Positions 51,541-60,658 are shown, counted from the stretch's first letter. The stretch: DNA of 64,000 nucleotides from Azophilus sp965221755 (GCA_965221755.1 OZ244921.1:1674001-1738000); one strand, 5' to 3'. Notes: generated by a model from the sequence alone, not told the origin. Program-made: numbers and translations.

Positions 51541-53487
51541 CTACGGGCGCTCCTCCTCGCTTGAGGACAGCACCAGCAGCAGGTTTCCGGCCATGTGGTT
51601 GTAGATGCCGTATCCGGAGCTGAGCGCCAGTTCGCCGTTGTCGATGATGGGGCCGGCGGCGCCGCCGAAGGAGCCGCCCCGGGCGGTTTCGCCGGTGGTG
51701 GCGGTGAACTCCTCGGTGCTGTCGATTTCCCACAGCACCGCGCCGGTCTCCATGTCGTGCGCCCGCAGCACGCCGTCCATGGCGCCGGCGTAAACCACGC
51801 CGCCCGCTGCGGTCACGGCCTGGGAGATGCCCGGATGGCAGAAGTCGCGGCCGTTGCAGGCGTCGGGATTGAGCGCCGACCAGAGAATTTCGCCCGTGCG
51901 GATGTCCAAGGCGTGCAGGCCGGGTCGCGCCGGGTCGGGGTATTCGCGGCCGTCGGGCATGTCTGAGATGGGCACGAACAGGCGGTCGCCGGCTGCCGCC
52001 ATCCCGAAATGCACGCCGCCCTGTATGCCGCCGCGTCCAACCCGGGTTTGCCAGGCCACGCTGCCGTCGTCAGGGTTGACGGCATGGACGACGCCGGACT
52101 TTTGGCCGCCGATGACGAGCTCCCGCCCGTCGCTGGCGGTCAACAGCATGGTGGCGGCGCCGAAGTCGAAGTCCGGCCCGCCTTCCGGCGGGCAGCTGTG
52201 GTCGTTCTCGGTGTCGCAGGCGACGTTCCAAACATCGTTGGCCGTGGCTTGGAAAACCCAGTTCACGGTGCCGTCGTCGAGGTCCATGGCGAAGATGGCG
52301 TCGCTGGTCAGGGTGGCGGGGGAGGACATGTTCTCGCCGGTGGCCACGTAGAGCTGGTTGCGTTTTGCGTCGATGGCCGGACTGTTCCAAACGACTGCCC
52401 CGGATGGCCCCAGCATGTTGGTCCCGGCCCGGTTCCGGTATTGCGCCACGGCGGGTTCGTCGATCGTGTGGGTTTGCCAGAGCAGGTCGCCGGTGGCCGC
52501 GTCGTAGGCGGCCACGGAACCTCGGAACGTGCAGCATTCGTAGTGGGGATCCACCGCCAAGTTCACCTCCAGGCTGGACACCGGGACGTAGAGCGCGCCG
52601 CCGTGCAGGGAGGGCGTTCCGGTGATGGTGGCGTTGGGGTGGTCGTCCGCCCGCTGGCGCCAAAGCCCCTCGCCGGTGCTGGCGTTGACGGCGTAAACGT
52701 GCCCCAGGAGGTCGCCGAAGAACGCCGCGACCTTGGGTTTGCCTTCATCCGCCGCTAGGCGTCCGAGGACGATGCCGGTGCGCACCTCCGATGAGGCTTG
52801 GTAGGACCAATGCGCGCAGCCGCTCTCCCGGTCCAAGGCATAGACCTTGCCGCTGTGGGAGCCGACCAGGATGGCGCCGCCCGCGAGGGTGGGCTGGGAG
52901 CGGGCGCGGTTGGCGCTCGGAAAGCGGATGGCCATGCGCGGCTTGAGGGAGGGCAGTTGCTGCGCCGACAGCCCCGCCTCTGTGGCCGGGATGTGGCGGG
53001 TGTTGGTGGGCTGCAGCCCCCAGTTGATCACCTCCGGCGCCGTGCTGAAGTCCGGCGGCGCGCCGTCCTCGCAGGCCGGCAGGTCGGTGGCGGCGATCGT
53101 GCCCATTGCGACCCCAGCCAGGAACTCGGCGACCAGCACGCGCTCCCCGGGGGTCAGGCCCGAGGCCTCCTCCTGCATGATGCCCTGTTCCATGGACCGC
53201 AGGATGGCCTCCGGGGGCATCAGCCCGATCATGTCCCGATGGGGAGCCTTCTTCACCGCGCCTTCGTGGCAGCTGGCGCAAGCCGCCTCGTAGATGGGCT
53301 TGCCGGGCATCGCCTGCCGGGCAAGCACGAGATCGAGATTGGCTTGGGCCGTGCTGTCCTTGTCCGGGCTGGCGGCGTTGGCGGCCTGGGATGCTTGCTG
53401 CGTCGGCGGGCCGCCGGGCTCGCAGCCGCCAAGCAACAGCGCGGCGAGCAGCATCGGGATGAAGATGCGGGTTGTCATGGTTCGCAT
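51541..53487 (-). CDS. PQQ-type dehydrogenase lipoprotein with cytochrome c domain
   Basis: A 648-residue exported protein. The lipobox (ALLLGGC, Cys22) is followed by a linker rich in Ala/Gln and a cytochrome c domain with heme site CASCH (70-74) and a later Met (IGLMPPE). The rest is an eight-bladed PQQ-type beta-propeller: GSHSGKVYALDRESGCAHW, ALYVPVSSLEVN, SDAIFAMDLDDGTVNWVFQA and GGVVYAGAMDGVLRAHDMET. This architecture (cytochrome before propeller) resembles polyvinyl-alcohol dehydrogenases. It oxidises an alcohol or sugar and passes electrons to the chain. The substrate is not known. No PQQ biosynthesis genes are in the window. Confidence 0.87.
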   Translation of the reverse strand: MRTMTTRIFIPMLLAALLLGGCEPGGPPTQQASQAANAASPDKDSTAQANLDLVLARQAMPGKPIYEAACASCHEGAVKKAPHRDMIGLMPPEAILRSMEQGIMQEEASGLTPGERVLVAEFLAGVAMGTIAATDLPACEDGAPPDFSTAPEVINWGLQPTNTRHIPATEAGLSAQQLPSLKPRMAIRFPSANRARSQPTLAGGAILVGSHSGKVYALDRESGCAHWSYQASSEVRTGIVLGRLAADEGKPKVAAFFGDLLGHVYAVNASTGEGLWRQRADDHPNATITGTPSLHGGALYVPVSSLEVNLAVDPHYECCTFRGSVAAYDAATGDLLWQTHTIDEPAVAQYRNRAGTNMLGPSGAVVWNSPAIDAKRNQLYVATGENMSSPATLTSDAIFAMDLDDGTVNWVFQATANDVWNVACDTENDHSCPPEGGPDFDFGAATMLLTASDGRELVIGGQKSGVVHAVNPDDGSVAWQTRVGRGGIQGGVHFGMAAAGDRLFVPISDMPDGREYPDPARPGLHALDIRTGEILWSALNPDACNGRDFCHPGISQAVTAAGGVVYAGAMDGVLRAHDMETGAVLWEIDSTEEFTATTGETARGGSFGGAAGPIIDNGELALSSGYGIYNHMAGNLLLVLSSSEEERP

Positions 53488-53710
53488 GGCTTCGACTCTT
53501 GGCTATGGCGATTTGAGGCAGGCTTGGCGCGCAACGCAAGCCGGTTTCAAGGTTTCCAGCGCGCCTTCCGGCCTGTCGCCAAGGCGGTTGGGAATGGCGG
53601 CGAAGCGGCTGGCTGCCGGGTCAATCCAAATTTCGTGGCAACCGGATGCCTGTCGATGAAGCTGAGATCCAAAGATTTTTTCCATGCTTTTGTCCCTTGG
53701 GGGCGAGGCG

Positions 53711-55486
53711 TCAGGAAACCGTTTGCGTCAGGGACCGCGGCGCTTCGATGTGCTTGGCGCGCAGGTACTCGCCGAGCGACTTGGCCTGCTTGTCGATCCG
53801 GTGGTTGGAGGCCGCGCCGGTGCCGAGCACGCCGCGAATGTGGAAGTTCAGGGCGCGCAGGTTGGGCAGTTCGTAGCGCTCCACCGCGTAGGGCGCCATG
53901 TCCGGCAGCAGGCGCTTGAACTCCGCGACGGTCAGGTAGCCGTGCAGGAAGCTGTAGGCCGCGTCGCTGCGCGCCCAGACGCCGCAGTTGGCGTTGCCGC
54001 CCTTGTCTCCGGAACGGGTGCCGAACAGGCGTCCGAACGGCAGCTTGGCGGCTTCGCCAGCGGGTGGCGGGCCGATGTCGGCGGGCGGTTGCTGGTAGTG
54101 GATTTCCTCCAGGCCCAAGCGTTGGGTGGGCAGCACCTCCGTGGTTCTGCCGCAGCAATGCACCCGCTCGGTGACCCATTCGCTGTCCATCAGGGCGGGC
54201 CAGTGGATGGTGGCCCGCCCGCCCCTGAAGCCGCCGCCGCCCGCGCCGGCGTTGCCCGGCACCGCAGCCAAGGCGAGTTCGATGACCTTGGCGTCGAACA
54301 AGCGCCCCAACTTGGCGGGATCCTGGGTGGTCACGGTCATGCGCAGGATGGCGTGGGCGGCCTCGTTGCAGCCCGGATCCTCGTGGTCGGTGCGGATCAG
54401 CTGAACGTCCACCTCGTCGAACTGCTCACGTCCGCCGAGATTGTGGAGCATCTGATCGACGTGGATCTCAGCCTTGCGTTCGATGTCGAGTCCGGTGAGC
54501 AACACTTCGGCGGTCTGCTTGTGCGGGCCCAAGGTATTGAAGCAGACCTTGTGGGTTGGCGGCGGGCTGCTGCCGCGCACGCCGCTGATGCGCACCCGGT
54601 CCTTGCCGTCCTGCTCGACGGCCATGGTCTCGAAATGGGCGATGACGTCGGGGTTGATGTAGGCCGGTGCGGAAATTTCGTAGAGCAGCTGGGCGGTCAC
54701 CGTGCCCACCGACACCAGCCCGCCGGTGCCGGGGTGCTTGGTGACGGTGAAGCTGCCGTCCGCTGCGATCTCGGCAATCGGGTAGCCCATGTTGCGGAAC
54801 GAGGGCACCTCCTCGAAGAACGAGTAGTTGCCGCCGCAGCATTGGGTGCCGCACTCGATGATGTGCCCGGCGGCCAAGGCCCCGGCCAGGGCATCGTAGT
54901 CGTTGCGCCGCCAGTTGAACTTCCAGGCCGCCGGGCCGATGACCACGGCGGCGTCGGTCACGCGCGGACAGATCACGATGTCCGCGCCTTGGTCCAAGGC
55001 CTCCTTGATGCCCCAGGCGCCGAAATAGACGTTGGCGGTGAGCGCCTGCTGGCCGGAGTCGGCCAAGGCAATGCCGGTGTCGAGATTGGCGAACGCCTGT
55101 CCATTGGCTTGGAGCGCATCGAGGTCGCCGAGCAGGTCGTCGCCGTCAATGTAAGCGACCTTGGCCCGCACCCCCAATTCGGTCAGGATCCTCTCCACTT
55201 CCTCGGCCATGCCCTTCGGGTTGAGGCCGCCGGCGTTGGAGACGATCTTGATGCCCCGGGCCGCGCAATCGGCGGCCACTGCCCGCACCTGCTTGAGGAA
55301 GGTGCCGACGTAGCCCAGGTGGTCGCCGCGGCTGGCGCGCTGGCTGTGCAGGATGGACATGGTGAGCTCGGCGAGGTAGTCGCCGGTCAGCACGTCGATG
55401 GGGCCGCCGTCGATCAACTCCCGGGCTGCGGCGAGCCGGTCGCCGTAGTAGCCGCTGCAATTGCCGATGCGGATGATGTCGCTCAT
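53711..55486 (-). CDS. atuA: AtuA-family protein (acyclic terpene utilisation)
   Basis: A 591-residue DUF1446/AtuA-family protein. Landmarks: IIRIGNCSGYYGDRLAAA, DVLTGDYLAELTMSIL, KIVSNAGGLNPKGMAEEVE, VICPRVTDAAVVIGPAAW, HIIECGTQCCGGNYSFFEE and TKHPGTGGLVSVGTV; the C-terminal ferredoxin-like AtuA domain starts near LFGTRSGDKGGNANCGVWAR. AtuA occurs in citronellol/geraniol catabolism, but the same family is found with many acyl-CoA clusters, so terpene use is only suggestive. ATG 55486 is used; a copy of its first 27 bases lies 114 bases upstream (see 55461-55601). Confidence 0.85.
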   Translation of the reverse strand: MSDIIRIGNCSGYYGDRLAAARELIDGGPIDVLTGDYLAELTMSILHSQRASRGDHLGYVGTFLKQVRAVAADCAARGIKIVSNAGGLNPKGMAEEVERILTELGVRAKVAYIDGDDLLGDLDALQANGQAFANLDTGIALADSGQQALTANVYFGAWGIKEALDQGADIVICPRVTDAAVVIGPAAWKFNWRRNDYDALAGALAAGHIIECGTQCCGGNYSFFEEVPSFRNMGYPIAEIAADGSFTVTKHPGTGGLVSVGTVTAQLLYEISAPAYINPDVIAHFETMAVEQDGKDRVRISGVRGSSPPPTHKVCFNTLGPHKQTAEVLLTGLDIERKAEIHVDQMLHNLGGREQFDEVDVQLIRTDHEDPGCNEAAHAILRMTVTTQDPAKLGRLFDAKVIELALAAVPGNAGAGGGGFRGGRATIHWPALMDSEWVTERVHCCGRTTEVLPTQRLGLEEIHYQQPPADIGPPPAGEAAKLPFGRLFGTRSGDKGGNANCGVWARSDAAYSFLHGYLTVAEFKRLLPDMAPYAVERYELPNLRALNFHIRGVLGTGAASNHRIDKQAKSLGEYLRAKHIEAPRSLTQTVS

Positions 55487-55601
55487 GCTAACTGGTCCCT
55501 TTCCAATCAGATTCCCGTCCACCAAGGCCCCCGAGTTGCGCCAGCAACTCGATCACCCCGCCGCAGGCGGGGCGTTGCCGATGCGGATGATGTCGCTCAT
55601 G
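55461..55601 (+). repeat. Repeat element inserted at the atuA start with 27-base duplication
   Basis: A 27-base sequence covering the first nine atuA codons (TTGCCGATGCGGATGATGTC plus seven more) occurs at 55461-55487 and again at 55575-55601. Between the copies lie 87 bases with two hairpins: arms CGAGTTGC and GCAACTCG around GCCA, spacer ATCA, then arms CCCCGCC and GGCGGGG around GCA. The loop GCCA and the order hairpin-ATC-hairpin match the B and D modules elsewhere, with different stem bases. Translation from the outer ATG (55600) would stop after 15 codons at 55553. Confidence 0.8.
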
Positions 55602-55711
55602 TTTCCCCCGTCTTGCTAGGCTTGTCTCTGCCAACGGCATGCTGGCCGCATGACGGCTCGAAAGTCACAGCTCCGTTCGGAGAATTCCCTTCTGCCGATG
55701 GGCAGTTCCTG

Positions 55712-55942
55712 TCAACAGCGCCTTAAGCAAGCTTCGTACTTCATGTAGGCGCGTGGAGCGCCTTCAGCCATGACTTGGCCGTACAGTTCTAGTTCACAAG
55801 CCTGCTTGCAGCGTCGTTCGGCCTCCGCTTGCGTTCCCGTCGATTCGTTCAGTCCTTCTTCGAACCCCTCAAGGAAGGCATCGCTCATTCCTGCGCATCC
55901 GACCAGTAGCGCCAGCGCTATTAGCGCAGCAATCAACCCCAT
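55712..55942 (-). CDS. Small lipoprotein
   Basis: A 76-residue protein with a lipobox signal (LIALALLVGC, Cys16). The mature part is acidic in the first half (EGFEEGLNES) and has two CxxxC-like pairs (RRCKQACELE and YEACLRRC) that could form a disulfide-linked helical hairpin. I recognise no family. It stands alone between the atuA and enoyl-CoA hydratase genes. Confidence 0.7.
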   Translation of the reverse strand: MGLIAALIALALLVGCAGMSDAFLEGFEEGLNESTGTQAEAERRCKQACELELYGQVMAEGAPRAYMKYEACLRRC

Positions 55943-56008
55943 GCCTTGTCTCCCCTAGTTTATTTGGCGCCATTTTCGCAGCAACAGGTCTCCGGTGGAA
56001 CTTCTGGG

Positions 56009-56785
56009 CTACTGTTCAGCAATCCAGGCGGGCTTGCGCTTGTCCCGGAACGCGGCCATGCCTTCGGCGGCCTCCTCGGAGCGGAACATGCGGGCGCTCC
56101 ATTCGCTCGTCACCTTGAAGCCTTCCTGGACGGACAACTCCGGCACCCGGCGCACCAGCCTCTTGCATTCGCTGACGGCGACGGGTCCGCCCAAGTTGAT
56201 CATTTCGACCTCCTCCTCGACCGCCTCGGCGAGCCGCGCTGCCGGCACTGCCCGATGCGCCAGACCCATTGTCACGGCTTGGCCGCCGTTGAAGCGCTCG
56301 CCGGTCAGAAACAGCTTCATGCCGTGGTGGACGCCGAGCTTCGGCAGGCAGACCACGGAGATGACGGCTGGAATCACGCCGATGCGCACCTCGCTGAAGC
56401 TGCACTGCGCCTCCTCGGCAATGATGACGATGTCGGCGGCGCCCACCAAGCCCAACCCCCCCGCAAACGCAGCGCCGTTGACCGCCGCGATGACCGGCTT
56501 GGGGCTTTCCAGAATGGCGCCCATCACGTCGGCGTACGGAACCGCCCGCTGCCCGTCGATGATTTGGCCGGGCGGGCTCTTGAGGTCGGCGCCGGCGCAG
56601 AAGGCGGGCGCTGCGCCGGTGATGACGATGCTGCGCACCGCAGCGTCCGCCAGCGCGCCTTGGATGTGGTCGAACAGCTCGTTGACCAGCAGCGCCGACA
56701 GCGCGTTGCGGCTTTCGGGCCGGTTCAGCGTGATCCAGGCCGCGCCCCTGCGCACTTCGTGGAGCGTGGCTTCAGTGCTGGCCAT
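56009..56785 (-). CDS. Enoyl-CoA hydratase/isomerase family protein
   Basis: A 258-residue crotonase-fold enzyme. AFCAGADLKSPPGQ and NGAAFAGGLGLVGAADIVI give the oxyanion hole; FSEVRIGVIPAVIS holds the position of the catalytic Glu in hydratases (Glu in FSEVRIGV). The C-terminal ERFNGGQAVTMGLAHRAV is typical. It belongs to the minus-strand cluster with the SCP-x-type thiolase and AtuA, consistent with degradation of branched or isoprenoid acyl-CoA. The assignment to a substrate is inferred. Confidence 0.9.
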   Translation of the reverse strand: MASTEATLHEVRRGAAWITLNRPESRNALSALLVNELFDHIQGALADAAVRSIVITGAAPAFCAGADLKSPPGQIIDGQRAVPYADVMGAILESPKPVIAAVNGAAFAGGLGLVGAADIVIIAEEAQCSFSEVRIGVIPAVISVVCLPKLGVHHGMKLFLTGERFNGGQAVTMGLAHRAVPAARLAEAVEEEVEMINLGGPVAVSECKRLVRRVPELSVQEGFKVTSEWSARMFRSEEAAEGMAAFRDKRKPAWIAEQ

Positions 56786-56831
56786 TCGAAGGCCTCCGCC
56801 GACCGCACGATCCGTGCAGCGTTTCGTCGCC

Positions 56832-57974
56832 TTAAGCCGCCATGATGGTGACGCCGCTCAGCCCTGGCGCGCCGTAAACGTGGGTGTAGCCGGTTTTCGG
56901 GTTGTTCGGCACTTGCCGCCCGCCCGCCTCGCCGCGCAGTTGCAGGCAGATTTCATGGACTTGGCGCAAGCCGGAGGCGCCCACCGGCTCGCCGTTGGCG
57001 AGGCAGCCGCCGTCGGTGTTGACCGGCAGCTTGCCGTCGATTTCCGTGTAGCCCTCGCGCAGCCACTGCTCTTGGTCGCCGTCGGCGCAAAAGCCGTTCT
57101 CGGCCATGTGCATGATCTCGGCGCCGGACTCGGTGTCCTGCAGCTGGGCCACATCGATGTCCTCCGGGCCGATGCCCGCCATCTCGAAGGCCGTGGCGGA
57201 GGCCTGCATCGTTGGCGCCGGCGCCCGTTCCAAGGCCTGGGACTGGGAGAACACCTCAAAGGAGCCGAACTGCCGGGTCTTCACCGCCACGGCCTTCAGG
57301 AACACCGGTTTGGAGGTGTATTGCCTAGCCTTGTCGGCGCGGCACAGGATCATGGCGCAGCCGCCCTCCGCAGGGGAGCAGAACATGTACTTGCGCAGCG
57401 GGTGGCAGACCATCTGCGACTGCGCCACGTCGTCATGGCTGAAGGCGTTGCGCCGCCAAGCGTTGGGGTTCTTGGCGCCGTTCCTGAAGTTCTTGACGGC
57501 GACCCGAACGAGGGTGTCCTCGCTGATGTCGTACTCGTGCATGTAGCGCTGGATCTTCATGCCGAAGAACTGCGGCGTCAACGCCATGCCGATGTCGCCG
57601 TACCACTTGCCGAGCCCGCTGGCCTCCGGATTGACGGTGAACGCGCCTCGGGGATGCTTGTCGAAGCCCACTGCCATGCCGATGTCGAACATGCCGGACT
57701 GGATGGCCATGTAGGCGGACTGCAGGGCGCTGCCGCCGGTGGCGCAGCCGTTGGCGACGTTGATGAACTGCAAGCCGGTCAGCCCCAGCTTGGAGACCAT
57801 CGAGTCGGCGTTGCCGGCCGCCGATGAGCCGCCGTAGGCGAACTCCATGTCGTTCCAGTCGAGCCCCACGTCCTTGAGCGCCTCCCGGGCCGCATGGACG
57901 CCTTGATCGAGGCCGCTGACGCCTTCGGTGCGGCCGAAGGGATGGATGCCGATGCCGATGATTGCTACGTCCAC
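56832..57974 (-). CDS. SCP-x-type thiolase (lipid-transfer protein family)
   Basis: A 380-residue thiolase of the group related to mammalian SCP-x and steroid-catabolic FadA5/Ltp-type enzymes. Start GTG 57974 follows AAGGAGC. The nucleophile Cys lies in NVANGCATGGSALQ, and later blocks include PTMQASATAFEMAGIGPEDI, QDTESGAEIMHMAENG and LPVNTDGGCLANGEPVGASG with a His shortly after. It lies 69 bases from a DUF35 gene, the pairing typical of aldolase or thiolase complexes in which DUF35 supplies a zinc/OB domain. Confidence 0.87.
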   Translation of the reverse strand: MDVAIIGIGIHPFGRTEGVSGLDQGVHAAREALKDVGLDWNDMEFAYGGSSAAGNADSMVSKLGLTGLQFINVANGCATGGSALQSAYMAIQSGMFDIGMAVGFDKHPRGAFTVNPEASGLGKWYGDIGMALTPQFFGMKIQRYMHEYDISEDTLVRVAVKNFRNGAKNPNAWRRNAFSHDDVAQSQMVCHPLRKYMFCSPAEGGCAMILCRADKARQYTSKPVFLKAVAVKTRQFGSFEVFSQSQALERAPAPTMQASATAFEMAGIGPEDIDVAQLQDTESGAEIMHMAENGFCADGDQEQWLREGYTEIDGKLPVNTDGGCLANGEPVGASGLRQVHEICLQLRGEAGGRQVPNNPKTGYTHVYGAPGLSGVTIMAA

Positions 57975-58043
57975 TGGTGTGCTCCTTCAATAGTTGGTTA
58001 TGGGTGGGTCATGGATCATGGATCAGGAAACGGGCGCCGACGG

Positions 58044-58484
58044 TCAGCTCTCGTCCGCCGGCCGGAAGAAATAGGCGATGACGTCCTTGCCGTCGCGCTC
58101 AATGAACTTCTCGACCACCAAGTCCATCTCCATGCCGATGCGCAGTTTGGAGATGTCCTCGGTTTGGATGCGGGTCTCCACGCGAACTTGGTTGGGCAGC
58201 TCCACGTAGCCGACGCCGAAGGGCTTGAAGGTCTCCGGCGTCTCCGGGCCTTCGTAGGGAGGTCGATTGGGCAGAAAGCCTTGAATGGTCCAGGTCCACA
58301 GCTTGCCCTTGCGCTCCAGCTCGATGATTTCGGTGTTCTCCCCGCAGCAGGCCGGGCACCCGGACTGGGCGGGGAAAGTGACCACCCCGCAATCGAGGCA
58401 CTTGCTGCCGAGCAGGCGCGGGTCGTTGGACGGCCAAGTGAACAGCCCTTCAGCGATTGGAATCTGGTCCGCGATGCTCCGCAT
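58044..58484 (-). CDS. DUF35/OB-fold zinc-ribbon protein
   Basis: A 146-residue acyl-CoA-associated Zn-ribbon/OB protein. ATG 58484 follows GGGGGAAG. The zinc ribbon has Cys29, Cys32, Cys43 and Cys46 (CLDCGVVTF and GCPAC). The OB part contains GKLWTWTIQGFLPNRPPYEG and VELPNQVRVETRI. Such proteins assist SCP-x-like thiolases and Ltp2-type aldolases, and the thiolase gene lies immediately downstream. Confidence 0.9.
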   Translation of the reverse strand: MRSIADQIPIAEGLFTWPSNDPRLLGSKCLDCGVVTFPAQSGCPACCGENTEIIELERKGKLWTWTIQGFLPNRPPYEGPETPETFKPFGVGYVELPNQVRVETRIQTEDISKLRIGMEMDLVVEKFIERDGKDVIAYFFRPADES

Positions 58485-58839
58485 CAACTTCCCCCAAGCG
58501 GATTGCCTGCGATGGTGTGTTTGTTTTAACCGATTCCGGGCCGAACGGGAAGCCCGCGCGACCTGACGGTCGCGGATGGAGTTTCGCTGACGCGAAACTC
58601 CGCAGCCGTTGCTTGGCTCGGGTTCCGATGGGTTTCCAAGCCCGCCCTGCTGCGGCTTGCCTGCAGGCCGGCATCGGCAGGATTTTGGCACTGGCGGTGC
58701 CGGGGCAGGCGGCAGCGGAGCTTGTCGATGAGCCTCCCCGCCAGCAGGCTCATGGCAACGCAGGCGGGCTCCAAAGCTTTCGGCGGGGACGGCGGCGTCA
58801 TGATCTCTCCCGTGTCCCGGCGCCCCGGGATCAGGAAGC
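58485..58839. other. Intergenic region largely occupied by a repeat
   Basis: Holds the inverted A-B-D repeat at 58556-58646 and nothing else recognised. Short frames on both strands are probably chance products of GC-rich DNA. Confidence 0.5.
58556..58646 (-). repeat. Inverted intergenic palindromic repeat, modules D-B-A (copy 5)
   Basis: D hairpin (58557-58574), spacer GAT, B hairpin (58578-58601) with loop TGAC instead of the complement of GCCA, then A-like words GCTTGGCTCGGGTTCCGATG and GGTTTCCAAGCCCGC. It is on the opposite strand to copies 1-3. Confidence 0.8.
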
Positions 58840-59532
58840 TCAGGCCCCGCAGCGCCGGTAGCGCAGTGCGTTGCCGGCCTTGCCGCAGACTTCCACGATG
58901 CCGGCCTTGCGCAGGCAGAATGCCGCCTGCTGGCCCAGACGCCGGGGGGCTTGCATGGCGGATGCCAAGTCGGCGGTGGTGAAGGCCTCCGCCAAGCTGG
59001 CGTCGAGCATGGCGAACAGGTCGTCCATGGACTCGATGCGGTGGGTTTCCAGCACCTCAACCAGCCGGCGGTCGATGGCGGTCCAGCCGCCCCGGCGCCG
59101 GTTGCGGCGCGGGTCGGGAACGCGGACCTCCTCTTCGACGGTGATGACGGCCTCCAATGTGAAGTTGGGATGGGCAAGGAGCTTGGGAATGCTGGCCAAG
59201 CCGGCGAAGACGCTGAACACGGAGCCGTGTTTCGGGGATTTGCGACGGTTCACGCCAACCTTCGCCCGTTCGGCCTGTTTGATGATGAAACGATCCTTGG
59301 CGATCGGATGCACCAAGGTGACCGCGTGGCTTGCAAGCAGGCGCGGCAGTTTGCGTTTCAATCGGGAGAAGCCGCCGGTGTGGATTTCGATGATCCGCGC
59401 GCCCATGAGCACATCGACCACGTAGCCGTTGATGAGTTGCTCGCTCAGGCTGCCGGGCGCCGCGTAAAGCGCCTTCAGGGTGCGGTGCAGGGACCGCTCG
59501 TTCAGTTCGCCGATGCGGGCCGGGCTGGACAA
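58840..59532 (-). CDS. Conserved hypothetical protein
   Basis: A 230-residue protein from TTG 59532. Features: RIGELNERSLHRTLKALYAA, then NGYVVDVLMGARIIEIHTGG, a KLPRLLASHAVTLVHPIAKD strand and a winged-helix-like C-terminus (RRLVEVLETHRIESMDDLFA ... LRKAGIVEVCGKAGNALRYR). The LVHPIAKDRFIIK part looks like a nucleic-acid-binding or endonuclease-like fold. I cannot name a family. The pattern is well formed and the codon use matches the genome, so it is probably a real, conserved protein. Confidence 0.7.
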   Translation of the reverse strand: MSSPARIGELNERSLHRTLKALYAAPGSLSEQLINGYVVDVLMGARIIEIHTGGFSRLKRKLPRLLASHAVTLVHPIAKDRFIIKQAERAKVGVNRRKSPKHGSVFSVFAGLASIPKLLAHPNFTLEAVITVEEEVRVPDPRRNRRRGGWTAIDRRLVEVLETHRIESMDDLFAMLDASLAEAFTTADLASAMQAPRRLGQQAAFCLRKAGIVEVCGKAGNALRYRRCGA

Positions 59533-59567
59533 CGGGGGTTGGCTCGCCGATCGTCAGCCGCCCAAGG

Positions 59568-60428
59568 TTATGGCCCGGTTTCCATCGGCAGGGACTCATC
59601 GCGCGCCCATTCCGCCATGGAGCCGTCGTACACCGCCACTTCCTCCTTGCCGCACAGCAGGCAGGCGAAGGCATCGATGGTGGCGGAGATGCCGCCGCCG
59701 CAGTAGGAGATCACTCGGGGCGCTGCGAGCAGGCCTTTGGCGCTCAGTGCCCTGCGCAGGGCCTCGCCGTCCTTGAAGCAGCCGTCTTCGAGCAGGTCTT
59801 CATGGTGCAGGTTGATGCTTCCGGCGATGTGGCCCTTGCGCCCGTAGCTGAAGTCGCCCTCGCCGGCGTACGCCTCCGGCGAGAGGGCATTGACTGTGCA
59901 GACGTCACCATCGCCCAGGGCGGCGAGCACCGCCTCGCGACCCACAAACGCCGACGCATCGGGAATGGCCTTGAAGGTTCCTTGGGGATGGCTCGCCGCG
60001 GCCGTTGACAGGGGGTGTCCGTCGTCCCGCCAAGCCTCCAGGCCACCGTTGAGCACCCGTGCCCGCTGGTGCCCGCAGTAGCGCAGCAGCCACCAAGCGC
60101 GGGTGGCCCACATGAGGTGCCCGCTGCTGTAGAGCACGACTTCGATGTCGTTGGAGATGCCTAGGCTGGCGAACAGCCGTTCCAGCTGCGCAACCGGCGG
60201 CAAGGTGAAGCCCAAGCCGGCGGAAGCATCGGACGCATCGCCAATGAGATCGAGAAACAGCGCGCCGGGGATGTGTCCCTCTTGGAATCGCGCCAGCCCC
60301 GACTCGACCCGATAGCCGCCCTTCGGCGCCGGGCTGAGAAACACCGTTGCATCCAGAACGCGCCGACCGTCCAAGTCCGCGGCCAGTTCGGCGGGTGAGA
60401 TCAGGTATTCGGGATGGGCGTAGGACAT
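59568..60428 (-). CDS. sseA: Sulfurtransferase with two rhodanese domains
   Basis: A 286-residue thiosulfate/3-mercaptopyruvate sulfurtransferase with tandem rhodanese domains. The first domain includes VLDATVFLSPAPKGG and HIPGALFLDLIG; the second RVISYCGGGISATIDAFACL, where the Cys is the active-site residue and CGGGIS is similar to the CGSGVTA loop of mercaptopyruvate types. It is the likely SseA. Confidence 0.87.
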   Translation of the reverse strand: MSYAHPEYLISPAELAADLDGRRVLDATVFLSPAPKGGYRVESGLARFQEGHIPGALFLDLIGDASDASAGLGFTLPPVAQLERLFASLGISNDIEVVLYSSGHLMWATRAWWLLRYCGHQRARVLNGGLEAWRDDGHPLSTAAASHPQGTFKAIPDASAFVGREAVLAALGDGDVCTVNALSPEAYAGEGDFSYGRKGHIAGSINLHHEDLLEDGCFKDGEALRRALSAKGLLAAPRVISYCGGGISATIDAFACLLCGKEEVAVYDGSMAEWARDESLPMETGP

Positions 60429-60582
60429 GGCATCGATCCTCCGGTTTGGCGGTCATTATGCGGTTCCTGCGCATTTTCGCCACTTCGGCGCCGGAGTCGT
60501 TTCACATCATCCCGAAAGCGGGCCAAGTGGGCTTTGAGTGGCTCGGCGACGCCGACCAAGGCGTGGCTGCACCGAAGGGCAT

Positions 60583-60658
60583 TGGCGTCCCCTAGGGGAG
60601 TCGAACCCCTGTTGCCAGGATGAAAACCTGGAGTCCTAGGCCTCTAGACGAAGGGGAC
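60583..60658 (-). tRNA. tRNA-Glu (anticodon UUC)
   Basis: 76-nt cloverleaf with encoded CCA (GCCA end). Acceptor arm GTCCCCT with AGGGGAC, D-loop TCGTCTAGAGGCCTAGGA, anticodon stem CCAGG / CCTGG around the loop TTTTCAT (anticodon TTC), and T-arm GGTTCGACTCC. The isolated gene lies between sseA and the adenosyltransferase. Confidence 0.96.
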
